DNA of 64,000 bases from an uncultured Halieaceae bacterium (GCA_938074045.1 CALJGI010000017.1:1-64000), one strand, 5' to 3'; numbered from the stretch's first letter, positions 51,462 to 60,876 are shown. The notes: a model not told the origin generated them from the letters alone. Numbers and translations: made by a program.

Positions 51462-52079
51462 ATGATGAAGGCCATATATAAAATGACTGACAACGACCGC
51501 AGCCTGCGACTTGTTTCCACAGCACTGCTTACTCTTTTGGTGATGTTTCACGGCGCTAATGCCAGCGCGGAGAGTAATCCGCTGTCTGCACTTAGCCTGC
51601 TACAGTGGTCCCATGCTACTTACCTGCGTGGACAGGACACCGCGGAAGCGGACTATCTGTTGGGACTTGGCCCGATGCGAAAAATACGCGGCCAGTGGGC
51701 ACCGCGGGACAGTCTGCGACTGCGTGGACGATTGCAGCGTGCGACCTGGTTGATTCAGTCCGGCTATGCTGCAGCTGAAGGGATGGCCTGGATGGAAGAG
51801 CGTATCCGGCAGCAGATGGATTATGATGTCAAGGAACTGTTCCGCTGCGAGCGCCTGAACTGTGGAAGTAGCGCTGAGTGGGCCAACACCATTTTTGCTG
51901 AACGCGAATTATATGGGCCTGATCGAAATCAGGTGTATGCGGCATTTGAACTCAGCAACGACGATCAGGTGCATCATATTGTGTTTTACGCTATCCAGCG
52001 CTCCAATAGGCGGCAGTATCTCCATGTCGATGTTCTCACCCGCTCCCTGGCAGACGTCGAAGATAAGACAGATCCTTGA
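51462..52079 (+). CDS. Exported protein, DUF4892-like
   Basis: A 205-residue protein with an N-terminal signal peptide (RLVSTALLTLLVMFHGANASA; cleavage after ASA likely). The mature part contains KELFRCERLNCGSSAEWANTIF and LYGPDRNQVYAAFEL, the cysteine-bearing pattern of DUF4892 proteins of Pseudomonas and relatives, though the full family domain is longer. Probably periplasmic; function unknown. Start could be 51462, 51465 or 51483. The stop overlaps the prmB start by four bases. Confidence 0.7.
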   Translation: MMKAIYKMTDNDRSLRLVSTALLTLLVMFHGANASAESNPLSALSLLQWSHATYLRGQDTAEADYLLGLGPMRKIRGQWAPRDSLRLRGRLQRATWLIQSGYAAAEGMAWMEERIRQQMDYDVKELFRCERLNCGSSAEWANTIFAERELYGPDRNQVYAAFELSNDDQVHHIVFYAIQRSNRRQYLHVDVLTRSLADVEDKTDP

Positions 52080-53005
52080 TCAACCCGGCTGGAACTAAGG
52101 GCCCTCAACTTTGGGTTACCCTGGGGGATTGCCTGGATGATGTGCACCGGCAATTGGCCGACAGCGATTGCTTTTATGGCCACGGTACGGACAGTGCCTG
52201 GGATGAAGCTGTCGCGCTGGTGCTGGACAGCGTTGAATTGCCACCTGACAGCGGCGCTGAGGTGTTGTCAAAGCCTCTCGCTGAGTTTCCTGGAGACCCT
52301 TCAGAGCTTGTACGCACGCGCCTGATTACCAGAATTGCGCAGCGGGTTCCCTTACCCTACATCACGGGCAGTGCCTGGTTTGCGGGGCAGCGTTTTCTAT
52401 GTGACAAGCGCGCCATTATCCCTCGTTCGCCACTGGCGGAAATGATTCACAATGGATTTCAGCCCTGGTTGCGTGCAGAGCCTGAGTGCATTCTCGATCT
52501 TTGCTGCGGAGGAGGCTGCATTGGGCTCGCCGCACTACGCCAATTCCCGGATGCTACGGCCCAGCTAGCTGATATTGATCCGGATGCTCTGTCATTGGCG
52601 CAGGAGAATATCGCTCTGCACGCAATGGAAGACAGAGCTGCAATCTTGCAGAGCGATGTGTTTTCCGCCTGTACTCTGGGTGCGTATGATTTGATTCTCT
52701 GCAACCCACCCTATGTCGATGCTGGAGAGTTGGCCAGCATGCCGAAGGAATTCACTCACGAACCGCAACTGGCGTTGGGTTCCGGGGCGGATGGGCTGGA
52801 CCTGATCTCACGGGTGCTGGCTGACGCCGCCGACTACCTGACCAGTGATGGACTGTTGGTGGCGGAAGTGGGTAATAGCTGGGTGGCACTGGAGGAGCGG
52901 TTTCCCCGGATGCCATTCATGTGGCAGGAGTTTGAACACGGGGGACACGGTGTTTTCGTCATGGTCCGCGAAGAATTGCTCGCGAATCGCGAAAGCTTGC
53001 GCTGA
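52076..53005 (+). CDS. prmB: Ribosomal protein L3 N5-glutamine methyltransferase
   Basis: A 309-residue HemK-family methyltransferase. SAM-binding DLCCGGGCIGLAALRQFP and the catalytic NPPYVD motif are present; the N-terminal helical domain and VPLPYITGSAWFAGQRFLCDKRAIIPRSP match PrmB rather than PrmC. It methylates Gln150 of ribosomal protein L3. TTG 52076 is the likely start, overlapping the previous gene. aroC follows by 43 bases, the order also seen in Pseudomonas and E. coli. Confidence 0.94.
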   Translation: MINPAGTKGPQLWVTLGDCLDDVHRQLADSDCFYGHGTDSAWDEAVALVLDSVELPPDSGAEVLSKPLAEFPGDPSELVRTRLITRIAQRVPLPYITGSAWFAGQRFLCDKRAIIPRSPLAEMIHNGFQPWLRAEPECILDLCCGGGCIGLAALRQFPDATAQLADIDPDALSLAQENIALHAMEDRAAILQSDVFSACTLGAYDLILCNPPYVDAGELASMPKEFTHEPQLALGSGADGLDLISRVLADAADYLTSDGLLVAEVGNSWVALEERFPRMPFMWQEFEHGGHGVFVMVREELLANRESLR

Positions 53006-53048
53006 AACCATTATAATGCGCTATTGATTTTTTTGGCTCGGAGCATTC

Positions 53049-54155
53049 ATGTCCGGCAACACCATTGGAAAACTGTTTACTGTCACCAGTTTCGGGGAAA
53101 GTCACGGACCTGCCCTGGGCTGTATTGTGGATGGCTGTCCCCCGGGATTGGCCCTGAGTGAAGAAGATATTCAGCCCGATCTCAATCGCCGCAAACCGGG
53201 GCAGTCAAGATTCACCACGCAACGACGAGAGGACGATACGGTTCGCATTTTGTCCGGTGTGTTTGAGGGTGAAACCACGGGAACGTCTATCGGCTTGATG
53301 ATTGAGAATACAGATCAGCGGTCCAAGGATTACTCGAACATCAAGGACACCTTTCGTCCCGCCCACGCCGATTACACCTACGAACAAAAATACGGTACCC
53401 GTGATTACCGCGGGGGAGGTCGTTCCTCGGCGCGGGAAACTGCCATGCGGGTCGCGGCGGGTGCAATCGCCAAGAAATACCTGGCCCAGCACAATATTGT
53501 CGTGCGCGGTTATCTCTCGCAATTGGGCCCGATCAAGTGCACCGCTGTGGATTGGTCGGAAATCGAGAACAATCCCTTTTTCTGCCCGGATCGCGCTCAG
53601 GTTGAACCGCTGGAGCAGTACATGGCGGCGCTGAATAAATCCGGTGATTCCATTGGCGCGCGCCTGACGGTAGTGGCCACCGGGGTGGCGGCTGGGTTGG
53701 GTGAGCCGGTGTTTGATCGCCTGGATGCCGAGCTGGCCCATGCCCTGATGGGGATTAATGCGGTCAAGGGTGTGGAAATTGGTGCGGGGTTTGCCAGCGT
53801 CGAACAGAAAGGCAGCGAACATCGTGACGAACTGACTCCGGATGGATTTTTGAGTAATAACGCGGGTGGAGTCCTGGGCGGAATTTCGAGTGGGCAGGAT
53901 ATCGAGGTGCACCTTGCGCTAAAGCCCACTTCCAGTATCAGGCTCCCCGGCCAGTCTATAGATCGGTATGGTAATGCCATCGAAGTGGTGACCCACGGTC
54001 GTCACGACCCCTGTGTTGGCATCCGGGCCACCCCCATCGCCGAGGCCATGGTGGCGATAGTGCTGATGGATCATCTGCTGCGGCATCGCGCGCAAAATGC
54101 GGACGTAGCCAGTAACACACCCGCTATACCTGCCCGGGCCAAGGGCGAAAGCTGA
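53049..54155 (+). CDS. aroC: Chorismate synthase
   Basis: A 368-residue FMN-dependent enzyme forming chorismate from EPSP, last step of the shikimate pathway. [18 protein letters not shown] (signature 1), [20 protein letters not shown] (signature 2) and [17 protein letters not shown] (signature 3 region) are present. The chorismate also supplies PabB encoded at 9.2 kb. Confidence 0.98.
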   Translation: MSGNTIGKLFTVTSFGESHGPALGCIVDGCPPGLALSEEDIQPDLNRRKPGQSRFTTQRREDDTVRILSGVFEGETTGTSIGLMIENTDQRSKDYSNIKDTFRPAHADYTYEQKYGTRDYRGGGRSSARETAMRVAAGAIAKKYLAQHNIVVRGYLSQLGPIKCTAVDWSEIENNPFFCPDRAQVEPLEQYMAALNKSGDSIGARLTVVATGVAAGLGEPVFDRLDAELAHALMGINAVKGVEIGAGFASVEQKGSEHRDELTPDGFLSNNAGGVLGGISSGQDIEVHLALKPTSSIRLPGQSIDRYGNAIEVVTHGRHDPCVGIRATPIAEAMVAIVLMDHLLRHRAQNADVASNTPAIPARAKGES

Positions 54156-54169
54156 GAAAGCAGGAGACT

Positions 54170-54424
54170 ATGCCCCGTCGCCGCATAAACTGGCGTACCC
54201 CGGTGCTGGCGCTGCTGGCGACCGGCACACTGGTGTGGTCGGCCATCACTCAGTTCGATATTCCCGTGGAAGAAATGGGCAGCATGCTGCTGATGAGTGT
54301 GCTATTTCTGGGAGTGCTGATTGCCGCCGCTCTGACGATGTTGTTGCTATGGAAGTTACCCGGCTGGGTAATAGCGCGGCGTCGGGAGCGAGACACTGAG
54401 GCCGCACCCGACGAGACTGGCTAG
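54170..54424 (+). CDS. Small two-helix membrane protein
   Basis: An 84-residue protein with a basic N-terminus (MPRRRINWRTP) and two hydrophobic helices (VLALLATGTLVWSAI; LLMSVLFLGVLIAAALTMLLLW), ending in a charged tail. GGAG precedes the ATG. It follows aroC by 14 bases and is likely co-transcribed. Not recognised as a named family; function unknown. Confidence 0.7.
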   Translation: MPRRRINWRTPVLALLATGTLVWSAITQFDIPVEEMGSMLLMSVLFLGVLIAAALTMLLLWKLPGWVIARRRERDTEAAPDETG

Positions 54425-54429
54425 GGTAT

Positions 54430-54957
54430 TCAGCTCGTTACGTGTTCAATGTCGATATCCAGCGTCATGTCGTTGGCAATACTGTCGAGATTATCCTCCA
54501 ACTGATCCCGCGCGGCCGCACAGCCCAGGGCAGCGGTTACGGACGCGGAGAACAGCATTTCACCGGTCATGGGAGCGCTCTCCACGCTGGTCGTCATCTC
54601 GATAACATTCACGCCGTGGGCATGCAGCGCGGTGGAAACCTCCCTGACAATGCCCGGTCGGTCCGGCCCGATAATGCTGAGATTGAAATTCGGCTCACTG
54701 TCCACGATGGTGGACTCGATGCTGGGAGTAAGTCGAACACTAAGACCTTCGCGGTCAAGATCCTTCAGCTCTGTCTCCAGCGCTTTACTCTCGTCTGTTG
54801 GCAGGCTAATGAGTACAATGCCGGCGAATTTGCTGGATAACTGGCTTAACCTGCTCTCCAGCCAGTTTCCACCATGGGACGAGACGGTCGAAGATACTGA
54901 TTCAACAAGACCGGGCCTATCGTCGCCAATAAAGGTAATCACGTGTCGGGATTGCAT
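54430..54957 (-). CDS. GcvR-like protein with two ACT domains
   Basis: A 175-residue protein with tandem ACT domains: HVITFIGDDRPGLVESVSSTVSSHGGNWLES and LSIIGPDRPGIVREVSTALHAHGVNVIEM. This is the layout of GcvR, which in E. coli antagonises GcvA of the glycine cleavage system. No gcv genes lie nearby, so the ligand and partner are open. It is convergent with the small membrane protein and divergent from yheU. Confidence 0.85.
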   Translation of the reverse strand: MQSRHVITFIGDDRPGLVESVSSTVSSHGGNWLESRLSQLSSKFAGIVLISLPTDESKALETELKDLDREGLSVRLTPSIESTIVDSEPNFNLSIIGPDRPGIVREVSTALHAHGVNVIEMTTSVESAPMTGEMLFSASVTAALGCAAARDQLEDNLDSIANDMTLDIDIEHVTS

Positions 54958-55043
54958 AGGTGTGCGTCCTTACAGTATGTTGCAAAGGCAGTGTACCCCC
55001 AGTGCGGGCTCGTCGCTATATCACCCAATATTTTCGGAATTCC

Positions 55044-55322
55044 ATGGAAGACCAGGCCACCAGTTACGTAGAGATTCCACCCGGGCAGCTGCCCCCGGAA
55101 ACCTATCGGCGTGTGCTGGAGGAATACATCAACCGGGAGGGCACTGACTATGGTGAGCAGGAGCTGTCTCTGGAAGCCAAGTGCGACAATCTGGCCCGAC
55201 AGGTGGACAGCGGTGAGGTGGTCATTCTGTTTGATTTCACCACGTCGTCCTGTTCCCTGGTGACCCGTGAAGAGGCTCAGCGATTGGCTGCTGCAGTGCC
55301 CGAGTCGGATGATGCGCCATGA
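55044..55322 (+). CDS. yheU: YheU family protein (UPF0270)
   Basis: A 92-residue protein. VEIPPGQLPPETYRRVLEEYINREGTDYGEQELSLEAKCDNL matches YheU, a small conserved gammaproteobacterial protein of unknown function. Start at 55044 (MEDQATSYVEIPP) is preferred over an upstream GTG-type extension. The C-terminal VILFDFTTSSCSLVTREEA is also conserved. ATGA overlap with tusA indicates coupling. Confidence 0.85.
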   Translation: MEDQATSYVEIPPGQLPPETYRRVLEEYINREGTDYGEQELSLEAKCDNLARQVDSGEVVILFDFTTSSCSLVTREEAQRLAAAVPESDDAP

Positions 55323-55576
55323 GTGACGCGGCTCCCCCAGCCACTGACCATGAATTGGATACCCAGGGCTTGTTATGTCCTGAACCGGTTATGATGTTGC
55401 ACGGTATTATCCGCGACATGGCGGAGGGCGAAGTGGTCAGGGTGTTGGCCACTGATCCATCCACAACCCGGGACATTCCCAAGTTCTGCCATTTTTTGGG
55501 CCACGAGTTACTGGCCGAACACCACGACGACAGCCTCTATCGATATTACATCAGAAAATTGGCTGGTCAGGAGTGA
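55319..55576 (+). CDS. tusA: Sulfur carrier protein TusA family
   Basis: An 85-residue SirA/TusA-fold protein. The sulfur-carrying cysteine is in DTQGLLCPEPVMMLHG (CPxP motif), followed by GEVVRVLATDPSTTRDIPKFCHFLGHELL. TusA passes persulfide from IscS to the TusBCD-E-MnmA relay; mnmA is present at 25.7 kb. Overlaps yheU (start) and epmC (end) by four bases each. Confidence 0.9.
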   Translation: MSDAAPPATDHELDTQGLLCPEPVMMLHGIIRDMAEGEVVRVLATDPSTTRDIPKFCHFLGHELLAEHHDDSLYRYYIRKLAGQE

Positions 55577-56157
55577 ACGCGTTGGACCGTATCCATCCCG
55601 CCGTGGAGGGCACACCCAGCGCGCAGGGCCTTATCGACCTCTTTAACGGCTTGTTTGAACAGAGTTGCCACACAACCCTGGAAGGCGGTGGGAGTGAACC
55701 CGTGTATATCCCAGGGGAAGCGGGCGTTGCCAACAGTCGGGTGATCTTCACCAGAGACTATTTTTCCAGCGCGCTGCACGAGGTTGCACATTGGTGTATC
55801 GCGGGAGCGGAGCGCAGAGCGCTGCCGGATTACGGTTACTGGTACGCCCCTGATGGTCGTAACGCTGAGCAACAAGTCGCCTTTCAATCGGTTGAGGTCA
55901 AACCCCAGGCGCTGGAGTGTATTTTCTCCCAGGCCTGCGGTATCTCTTTTGCTCCCAGTCTGGACAATCTTGAGGGTGAAGTTGAGGGCGCAGAAACCTT
56001 TGCGAGGGCCATTGCGGCACAGGTCGCACAATACAAAGACAAGGGACTGCCAGCGCGCGCAGAGAGCTTTCAGTGTGCCCTGGAAGCGTGGTCTGGAATT
56101 CAGGTGGCTCGCGTCATTACATCAGTGGAGTGGGAATGTGAACACGCCCGAGCATAG
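55573..56157 (+). CDS. epmC: Elongation factor P hydroxylase EpmC
   Basis: A 194-residue protein of the EpmC (YfcM) family that hydroxylates the beta-lysylated lysine of EF-P. The HExxH-like ALHEVAHWCIAGAERR and DYGYWYAPDGRNAEQQVAFQSVEVKPQALE are diagnostic. Start is GTG at 55573, overlapping the tusA stop (GTGA). It runs 20 bases into the exonuclease gene. EF-P itself is not in this window. Confidence 0.9.
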   Translation: MNALDRIHPAVEGTPSAQGLIDLFNGLFEQSCHTTLEGGGSEPVYIPGEAGVANSRVIFTRDYFSSALHEVAHWCIAGAERRALPDYGYWYAPDGRNAEQQVAFQSVEVKPQALECIFSQACGISFAPSLDNLEGEVEGAETFARAIAAQVAQYKDKGLPARAESFQCALEAWSGIQVARVITSVEWECEHARA

Positions 56158-57046
56158 ATACTTGATTGACGCGTCGATCTACATCTTCAGGTCCTACTTT
56201 TCCCTGCCAGAGGATTGGCACAGCCCCGAGGGTTACCCACTGAATGCGGTGTATGGATACACGCGCTTTCTGGTCGACTTTCTAACCCAGCAGGAGGTGA
56301 AGTACGTGGTGGCCGCCTTCGACGAAAGTCTGGGCACTGGATTCAGGCACGCCATTTATCCGGCCTACAAGGCGAGTCGGGAGTTGCCCGACGAGGCCCT
56401 GGCGTATCAGCTGGAAACCTGCCGACAGGTGACTGAGATGCTGGGCATACGCTGTTGTTCCAGTGAAGAGTACGAGGCGGACGATTTGATTGCCAGCCAT
56501 GCAGCCCTGGCCAGACGCCAAGGCCAGCACAGCTGCATCGTCACGCGGGACAAGGACCTGGGTCAGTTACTGGGGACCGGTGACGTCTGGTGGGATTACG
56601 CCGGGCGCGATCAGTACGGCCCACCACAATTTGAACAGAAATTTGGCGTTCGCCCCGATCAGTTTGCCGACTATCTTGCCCTGACCGGGGATGCCGTGGA
56701 TGACATTCCGGGTATTCCGGGGGTGGGGCCCAAGACGGCGGTACAGTTGCTCGCACATTTTGGGGATCTGACGACATTGCTGGACAACAGCGCAGCCGTG
56801 GTTGATTTGCCGATTCGCGGCGCAAAACGCGTTGCCGAAAAAGTCGCCCACCACAAAGAAGACGTACTTCTCTACCGTCAGCTCACGGGGTTGGTCGAGG
56901 AAATAGAGCTGGAAGAGGAGTGTGGACATGATTTTACCCGGGAACACTACGACGCCGTAACCGGGTACCTGGAGGAAATAGGCGTGGGCGGTCTGCGCAC
57001 TCACTGCAAGCGATTGCTGCGACTGTTGCCTGAGTCAGAGCGGTAA
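56138..57046 (+). CDS. xni: 5'-3' exonuclease / flap endonuclease (Xni-like)
   Basis: A 302-residue FEN-family nuclease lacking a polymerase domain. Acidic metal-binding residues are seen in RYLIDASIYIF, SSEEYEADDLIASHAA, VTRDKDLGQLLG and LTGDAVDDIPGIPGVGPKTA (helix-hairpin-helix-like motif). GTG 56138 is chosen; an upstream frame of 118 codons overlaps epmC out of frame and is rejected. Length is a little greater than E. coli ExoIX (251), closer to the Pseudomonas homologue. pdxB follows after 2 bases. Confidence 0.88.
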   Translation: MNTPEHRYLIDASIYIFRSYFSLPEDWHSPEGYPLNAVYGYTRFLVDFLTQQEVKYVVAAFDESLGTGFRHAIYPAYKASRELPDEALAYQLETCRQVTEMLGIRCCSSEEYEADDLIASHAALARRQGQHSCIVTRDKDLGQLLGTGDVWWDYAGRDQYGPPQFEQKFGVRPDQFADYLALTGDAVDDIPGIPGVGPKTAVQLLAHFGDLTTLLDNSAAVVDLPIRGAKRVAEKVAHHKEDVLLYRQLTGLVEEIELEEECGHDFTREHYDAVTGYLEEIGVGGLRTHCKRLLRLLPESER

Positions 57047-57048
57047 GC

Positions 57049-58185
57049 ATGAAGATCGTCGCAGATGCCAATATCGTTGGCCTGGATCACTACTTTGCTG
57101 ATCTGGCGGATATCAAAGTCCTCGAAGGGCGCAGCTTGAGCAGGACGGATCTGCAGGATTGTGATTTGCTACTGATACGCTCCGTGACGCAGGTGGATCA
57201 ATCCTTGCTGGAGGGTACCCCCGTTCAGGCCGTTGCTTCGGCGACCAGCGGTGTCGATCACATCGATCTACCGTATCTGGCATCTAAGGATATTTTTTTC
57301 TGCCATGCGCTGGGGAGTAACGCCGACTCCGTGGTGGACTATGTATTCAGTGCCATCGCCAGTTGTGGCGAGCACTTGGGGCGATTGCTGGAGGGTGGCA
57401 GGCTCGGCATCGTTGGTTGCGGGCAAGTGGGCCATCGATTACTGCGCCGGGCACAAGCGCTGGGTATTGCCTGCAGTGTTCACGACCCACTACTGGCGTC
57501 CGACAACTCTCTAACACTGGTCGACCTCAACGAGGTTTTCGGCTGCGATGTTATCTGTCTGCACACGCCTCTCACGCTGGGCGGTGAGTTTCCCACCTAC
57601 CATCAGGTGGATGGAGAGCGTTTGGCGGGGATGACGGAGGGACAACTTCTGATCAATGCCGGTCGCGGGGCTACCCTTGATAACAGCGCGCTGACAGAAC
57701 GGGTGTTGCAGGGAAGCGCACCTGATGTGGTGCTGGATGTCTGGGAATATGAGCCGGAGGTGCCGGCGGCGTTGTTAGAGAAGATACATCTGGGTACGCC
57801 GCATATTGCCGGCTATAGCTACTCAGCCAAGCGGCGGGCTACCGCCATGTTGCGGAATCAGCTACAGCAAGCATTTGCGCATTACCCGGTTCTCAAGCTA
57901 TCAAACCTGAACGACGAAATGACTGCGCCGATAATAAACCTGGAGGCGGGGTTAAGTGACGCGAAGCTGCTTCGGTCGGCGATTCGCCAAGCCTACGATA
58001 TACGCCGGGATGACAAAGCTCTGCGCGAAGAGATCCTTTGCCCCAAGGGTAGAATCAGTGCCTTTGACGAACTGCGGAGAAACTACCCGGAGCGTCTCGA
58101 GTTTTCAGATTACCGAATGCCACCTGACGCCAAGATCACACCACGGCAGCGCAAATTACTCAAAGCTTGTGGATTTGGGGACTAG
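57049..58185 (+). CDS. pdxB: Erythronate-4-phosphate dehydrogenase
   Basis: A 378-residue D-2-hydroxyacid dehydrogenase acting in the DXP-dependent pyridoxal phosphate pathway. The N-terminal MKIVADANIVGLDHYFADL, ALGSNADSVVDYVFSAI, NAD motif GRLGIVGCGQVGHRLLRRAQALG and catalytic region HIAGYSYSAKRRA, together with the PdxB-specific C-terminal dimerisation domain, identify it. PLP is the cofactor of the D-cysteine desulfhydrase-like enzyme at 5.4 kb. Confidence 0.96.
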   Translation: MKIVADANIVGLDHYFADLADIKVLEGRSLSRTDLQDCDLLLIRSVTQVDQSLLEGTPVQAVASATSGVDHIDLPYLASKDIFFCHALGSNADSVVDYVFSAIASCGEHLGRLLEGGRLGIVGCGQVGHRLLRRAQALGIACSVHDPLLASDNSLTLVDLNEVFGCDVICLHTPLTLGGEFPTYHQVDGERLAGMTEGQLLINAGRGATLDNSALTERVLQGSAPDVVLDVWEYEPEVPAALLEKIHLGTPHIAGYSYSAKRRATAMLRNQLQQAFAHYPVLKLSNLNDEMTAPIINLEAGLSDAKLLRSAIRQAYDIRRDDKALREEILCPKGRISAFDELRRNYPERLEFSDYRMPPDAKITPRQRKLLKACGFGD

Positions 58186-58190
58186 CGGTA

Positions 58191-59156
58191 ATGGTGGATG
58201 AGATCACTGCTGATGTAAATACGACGCTGGAAAGGCTGCTTATAACGCTTGGTGACGCCGATTGGGCAGAAGGAAAAGATGCGCGGAGACTGTTCCACGG
58301 CCGGGGGCAATGCTATCCGGGACTGGAGTGGATTAATGTTGATCACTATGGCGAGTTTCTACTCATTACCTTGTATAGACAGGCAGAGCAGGACTGGCTG
58401 CAAGCGCTGGTCAACGGGCTTGAGGGGAGGGGTTTGCGACCTGAGTCTCTGTGCGTGGCTGTACAGCACCGCTACAAGCACCCCGGTATAAACAGCAGCA
58501 GCAGCGTTGAAGTGCTAAGGGGGAAACTGCCTGAGAAACCCTATGCGATTGAGAATGGACTTTCCTTTGAGCTAAATCTCAGTGGGCAACAAAACACTGG
58601 CTTTTTCCTCGATATGGCGCCGGGGCGTCACTGGCTTGCTGAGCGGGCTGCTGGAAAACGCATATTGAACCTGTTCAGTTACACGTGTAGCTTCTCTGTT
58701 GCCGCCTTGGGGGCTGGGGCGAAGCAAGTGGTTAATCTGGACATGAGCAAAGCCGCACTGGCACAGGGCCAGCGTAACCATCAGCGCAACGGCCTGGGGC
58801 TGGCGTCGGGAGCCATTTATTTGCCACATAACCTGTTCAAGGCCTGGAAGCGCTTGTCGCGCTACGGTGGATTTGATGCGTGCATCATCGATCCCCCGAG
58901 CCGACAGCCGGGAAGCTTTGTGGCGGAGCGCGATTACGGGAGGGTGCTGACGCAATTACCGGAGCTGCTGATCTCTGGCGCAGACGTGCTTGTCTGCCTC
59001 AATGCACCCGGATTAAGTGAGGTTTGGTTGCGGGATCTGGTTCGCGAGTACTGGCCCCGGGCGGAATACATTGCCCGTCTGCGCAATCGCGAAGATTTTC
59101 CGGAAAGTGATCCGGAACGTAACCTGAAAATGCTGCACTACTGCTGGCAGGGGTGA
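58191..59156 (+). CDS. Class I SAM-dependent methyltransferase (RlmI/RlmK-like)
   Basis: A 321-residue methyltransferase. The SAM-binding segment NTGFFLDMAPGRHWLAERAAGKRILNLFSYTCSFSVAALGAGA is that of the RlmI/RlmL-K group of 23S rRNA m5C/m7G methyltransferases, with FDACIIDPPSRQPGSF as the DPPS catalytic motif. There is no PUA domain as in RlmI, so the target RNA position is uncertain. ATG 58191 is chosen, 5 bases after the pdxB stop; an upstream start overlaps pdxB. Confidence 0.85.
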   Translation: MVDEITADVNTTLERLLITLGDADWAEGKDARRLFHGRGQCYPGLEWINVDHYGEFLLITLYRQAEQDWLQALVNGLEGRGLRPESLCVAVQHRYKHPGINSSSSVEVLRGKLPEKPYAIENGLSFELNLSGQQNTGFFLDMAPGRHWLAERAAGKRILNLFSYTCSFSVAALGAGAKQVVNLDMSKAALAQGQRNHQRNGLGLASGAIYLPHNLFKAWKRLSRYGGFDACIIDPPSRQPGSFVAERDYGRVLTQLPELLISGADVLVCLNAPGLSEVWLRDLVREYWPRAEYIARLRNREDFPESDPERNLKMLHYCWQG

Positions 59157-59178
59157 GATGCCTGCCAGGGCGGCACCC

Positions 59179-59946
59179 TCAGGATTGCGCGATCCAACCG
59201 CCATCCACTACAACGGTTTGACCAATCACATAATTGCTGGCCGCGGAACACAGATATAGCGCAGTGCCGGCGATTTCTTCCGGACGCCCGACCCGGGGTA
59301 TGGGTAGATGCCCCACCAGCGCTTCTTCGTCTTGCATCAGCGAGGCCGTCATATCGCTGGGGAAAAATCCGGGTGCAATGGCGTTCATATTGATATGGTC
59401 TCTGGCGATGTCAGCCCCCATATGTCGGGTCAGGTGGATGACCGCCGCCTTGCTGGAGCTGTAAGAGTAGGTTTTCATGCCGGGGTGGGTGATGCCGTTC
59501 ATCGAGGCAATATTCACTACTCTCGCAGGGTGCTCTTCGATGCCAGCGGCGCGAAGGGCTGGAAGAAGCTTTTGGGTCAGGAAAAACACGGATTTCACAT
59601 TCAGTTCCATAACTCTGTCCCAGCCTGCTTCCGGGAACGTGTCGACATCATCGGCCCAGGCCATGCCCGCATTGTTGATGAGAATATCTATGCTGGGCTC
59701 TTCGGCTTGTACCGCGGTAGCAAAGGCTTCCACACCGGCCAAGGTGGAAAGATCTGAGCGAATAGGGATGCAGGGGCCGTACTGGGATAAATCAGCGGCT
59801 GTTGCCTCCAGCTGTTCCAGGCTACGCGCGGTTATGTATACCTTGGCGCCATTTTCCAGGAACCCCTTCGCCATCATGACGCCTATGCCGGTTGAACCTC
59901 CGGTGATAACAACGACTTTACCGTCAACCGAAAATAAATTCTTCAT
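59179..59946 (-). CDS. Short-chain dehydrogenase/reductase (RhlG/gluconate-dehydrogenase-like)
   Basis: A 255-residue classical SDR. Cofactor motif TGGSTGIG (residues ~15-22), NNAG, and the catalytic YSSSKAA are present. The opening NLFSVDGKVVVITGG and C-terminal LCSAASNYVIGQTVVVDGGW resemble RhlG-type NADPH 3-oxoacyl reductases and gluconate 5-dehydrogenases. Substrate unknown. It lies 25 bases downstream of the 146-residue gene on the same strand. Confidence 0.88.
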   Translation of the reverse strand: MKNLFSVDGKVVVITGGSTGIGVMMAKGFLENGAKVYITARSLEQLEATAADLSQYGPCIPIRSDLSTLAGVEAFATAVQAEEPSIDILINNAGMAWADDVDTFPEAGWDRVMELNVKSVFFLTQKLLPALRAAGIEEHPARVVNIASMNGITHPGMKTYSYSSSKAAVIHLTRHMGADIARDHINMNAIAPGFFPSDMTASLMQDEEALVGHLPIPRVGRPEEIAGTALYLCSAASNYVIGQTVVVDGGWIAQS

Positions 59947-59971
59947 GGTTTTGTCTCGTGTCGAGTTTTGA

Positions 59972-60412
59972 TTACTTTGTGCTCAGCAGCGTGTGAACGC
60001 ACTGCTTGACCATGATGGATGAGCTTTCCTTCAGTACAAGCCGAAGCTGCGCAATATTGGTGCGTGATGCCTCCATCACGGAGGGTGGAAGATCGGTGTC
60101 CTCTTCCTCAACGCCAAAAAACATTTCTGAACGCGAGGACAACAGTAGAAACCCACGTTCAGTCAGAACGGCTTGATCCAATGCCTCCTGGCGAATCGTT
60201 GTGTCATACTGGATATAACCTTGCTCTGCCAGCCAGATCATGGCACTGAAACAGGCCATGTGGCGGTCACTGTGCAAGCCGAAATCGTCTGGTGTGTCCG
60301 GACCATAGACATCATCCACGTAGAGAATGACCTTACGTGGGAACGCATGATATAGGCGTATCAATATAAGGGCTGCATCCTTATAGAAATCGTCGATATG
60401 TAGGTCTGACAT
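59972..60412 (-). CDS. Conserved-looking hypothetical protein, 146 residues
   Basis: An acidic, mainly helical soluble protein starting MSDLHIDDFYKDAALILIRLYHAFPRK. It contains YVDDVYGPDTPDDFGLHSDRHMACFSAMIWLAEQGYI, a pattern like a small winged-helix-containing protein, and TERGFLLLSS. No signal peptide or membrane helix. Not recognised. It is probably co-transcribed with the SDR and is divergent from msrB. Confidence 0.7.
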   Translation of the reverse strand: MSDLHIDDFYKDAALILIRLYHAFPRKVILYVDDVYGPDTPDDFGLHSDRHMACFSAMIWLAEQGYIQYDTTIRQEALDQAVLTERGFLLLSSRSEMFFGVEEEDTDLPPSVMEASRTNIAQLRLVLKESSSIMVKQCVHTLLSTK

Positions 60413-60486
60413 GATTGTCTTGAGTCCTGCTGGTCAAGGCGATAGTGTACTAATTGCTGACATTCATGGATATGGGGTGGGACTGT

Positions 60487-60876
60487 ATGGATCAAAAAAA
60501 CGATGAGCAGTGGCGGGGTAAACTCAGTGCCGAGGAGTTTGCTGTTTGCCGAGAGAAGGGTACCGAGCGCCCCTTTACGGGTAAATACTGGAATTTCACT
60601 GAAGATGGCGTTTATCACTGTACCTGTTGCGGTGAGGCTCTGTTTGAATCCGACACAAAATTTGACGCTGGCTGTGGCTGGCCCAGCTTTTTTCAGCCCG
60701 CCAATGAGAGCGTGATCCTGGAAAGTCGGGATACCACCCACGGCATGATCCGCACCGAAGTTATGTGTAATGCCTGCGGCTCGCATCTAGGGCATGTATT
60801 CGAAGATGGGCCAGAGCCCACCGGTCTCAGGTATTGTATAAACTCCGTGTCAATCAAGCATAATTCGGACATGTAG
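60487..60876 (+). CDS. msrB: Peptide-methionine (R)-S-oxide reductase MsrB
   Basis: A 129-residue MsrB. Zinc-binding cysteine pairs are in [10 protein letters not shown] and [12 protein letters not shown]; the catalytic cysteine is in RYCINSVSI near the C-terminus; [10 protein letters not shown] is conserved. It repairs methionine-R-sulfoxide in proteins. ATG 60487 ([18 protein letters not shown]) fits the family N-terminus better than upstream ATGs at 60454-60475. The tRNA promoter begins 30 bases after its stop. Confidence 0.95.
   Translation: MDQKNDEQWRGKLSAEEFAVCREKGTERPFTGKYWNFTEDGVYHCTCCGEALFESDTKFDAGCGWPSFFQPANESVILESRDTTHGMIRTEVMCNACGSHLGHVFEDGPEPTGLRYCINSVSIKHNSDM

Noticed and set aside
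53205-53912. 235-codon minus-strand frame inside aroC
   Set aside because: Opposite chorismate synthase signature motifs; no domain seen.
55784-56137. Long N-terminal extension in frame with the exonuclease gene
   Set aside because: It overlaps epmC out of frame and is unlike any FEN-family N-terminus; the GTG at 56138 gives the expected start.
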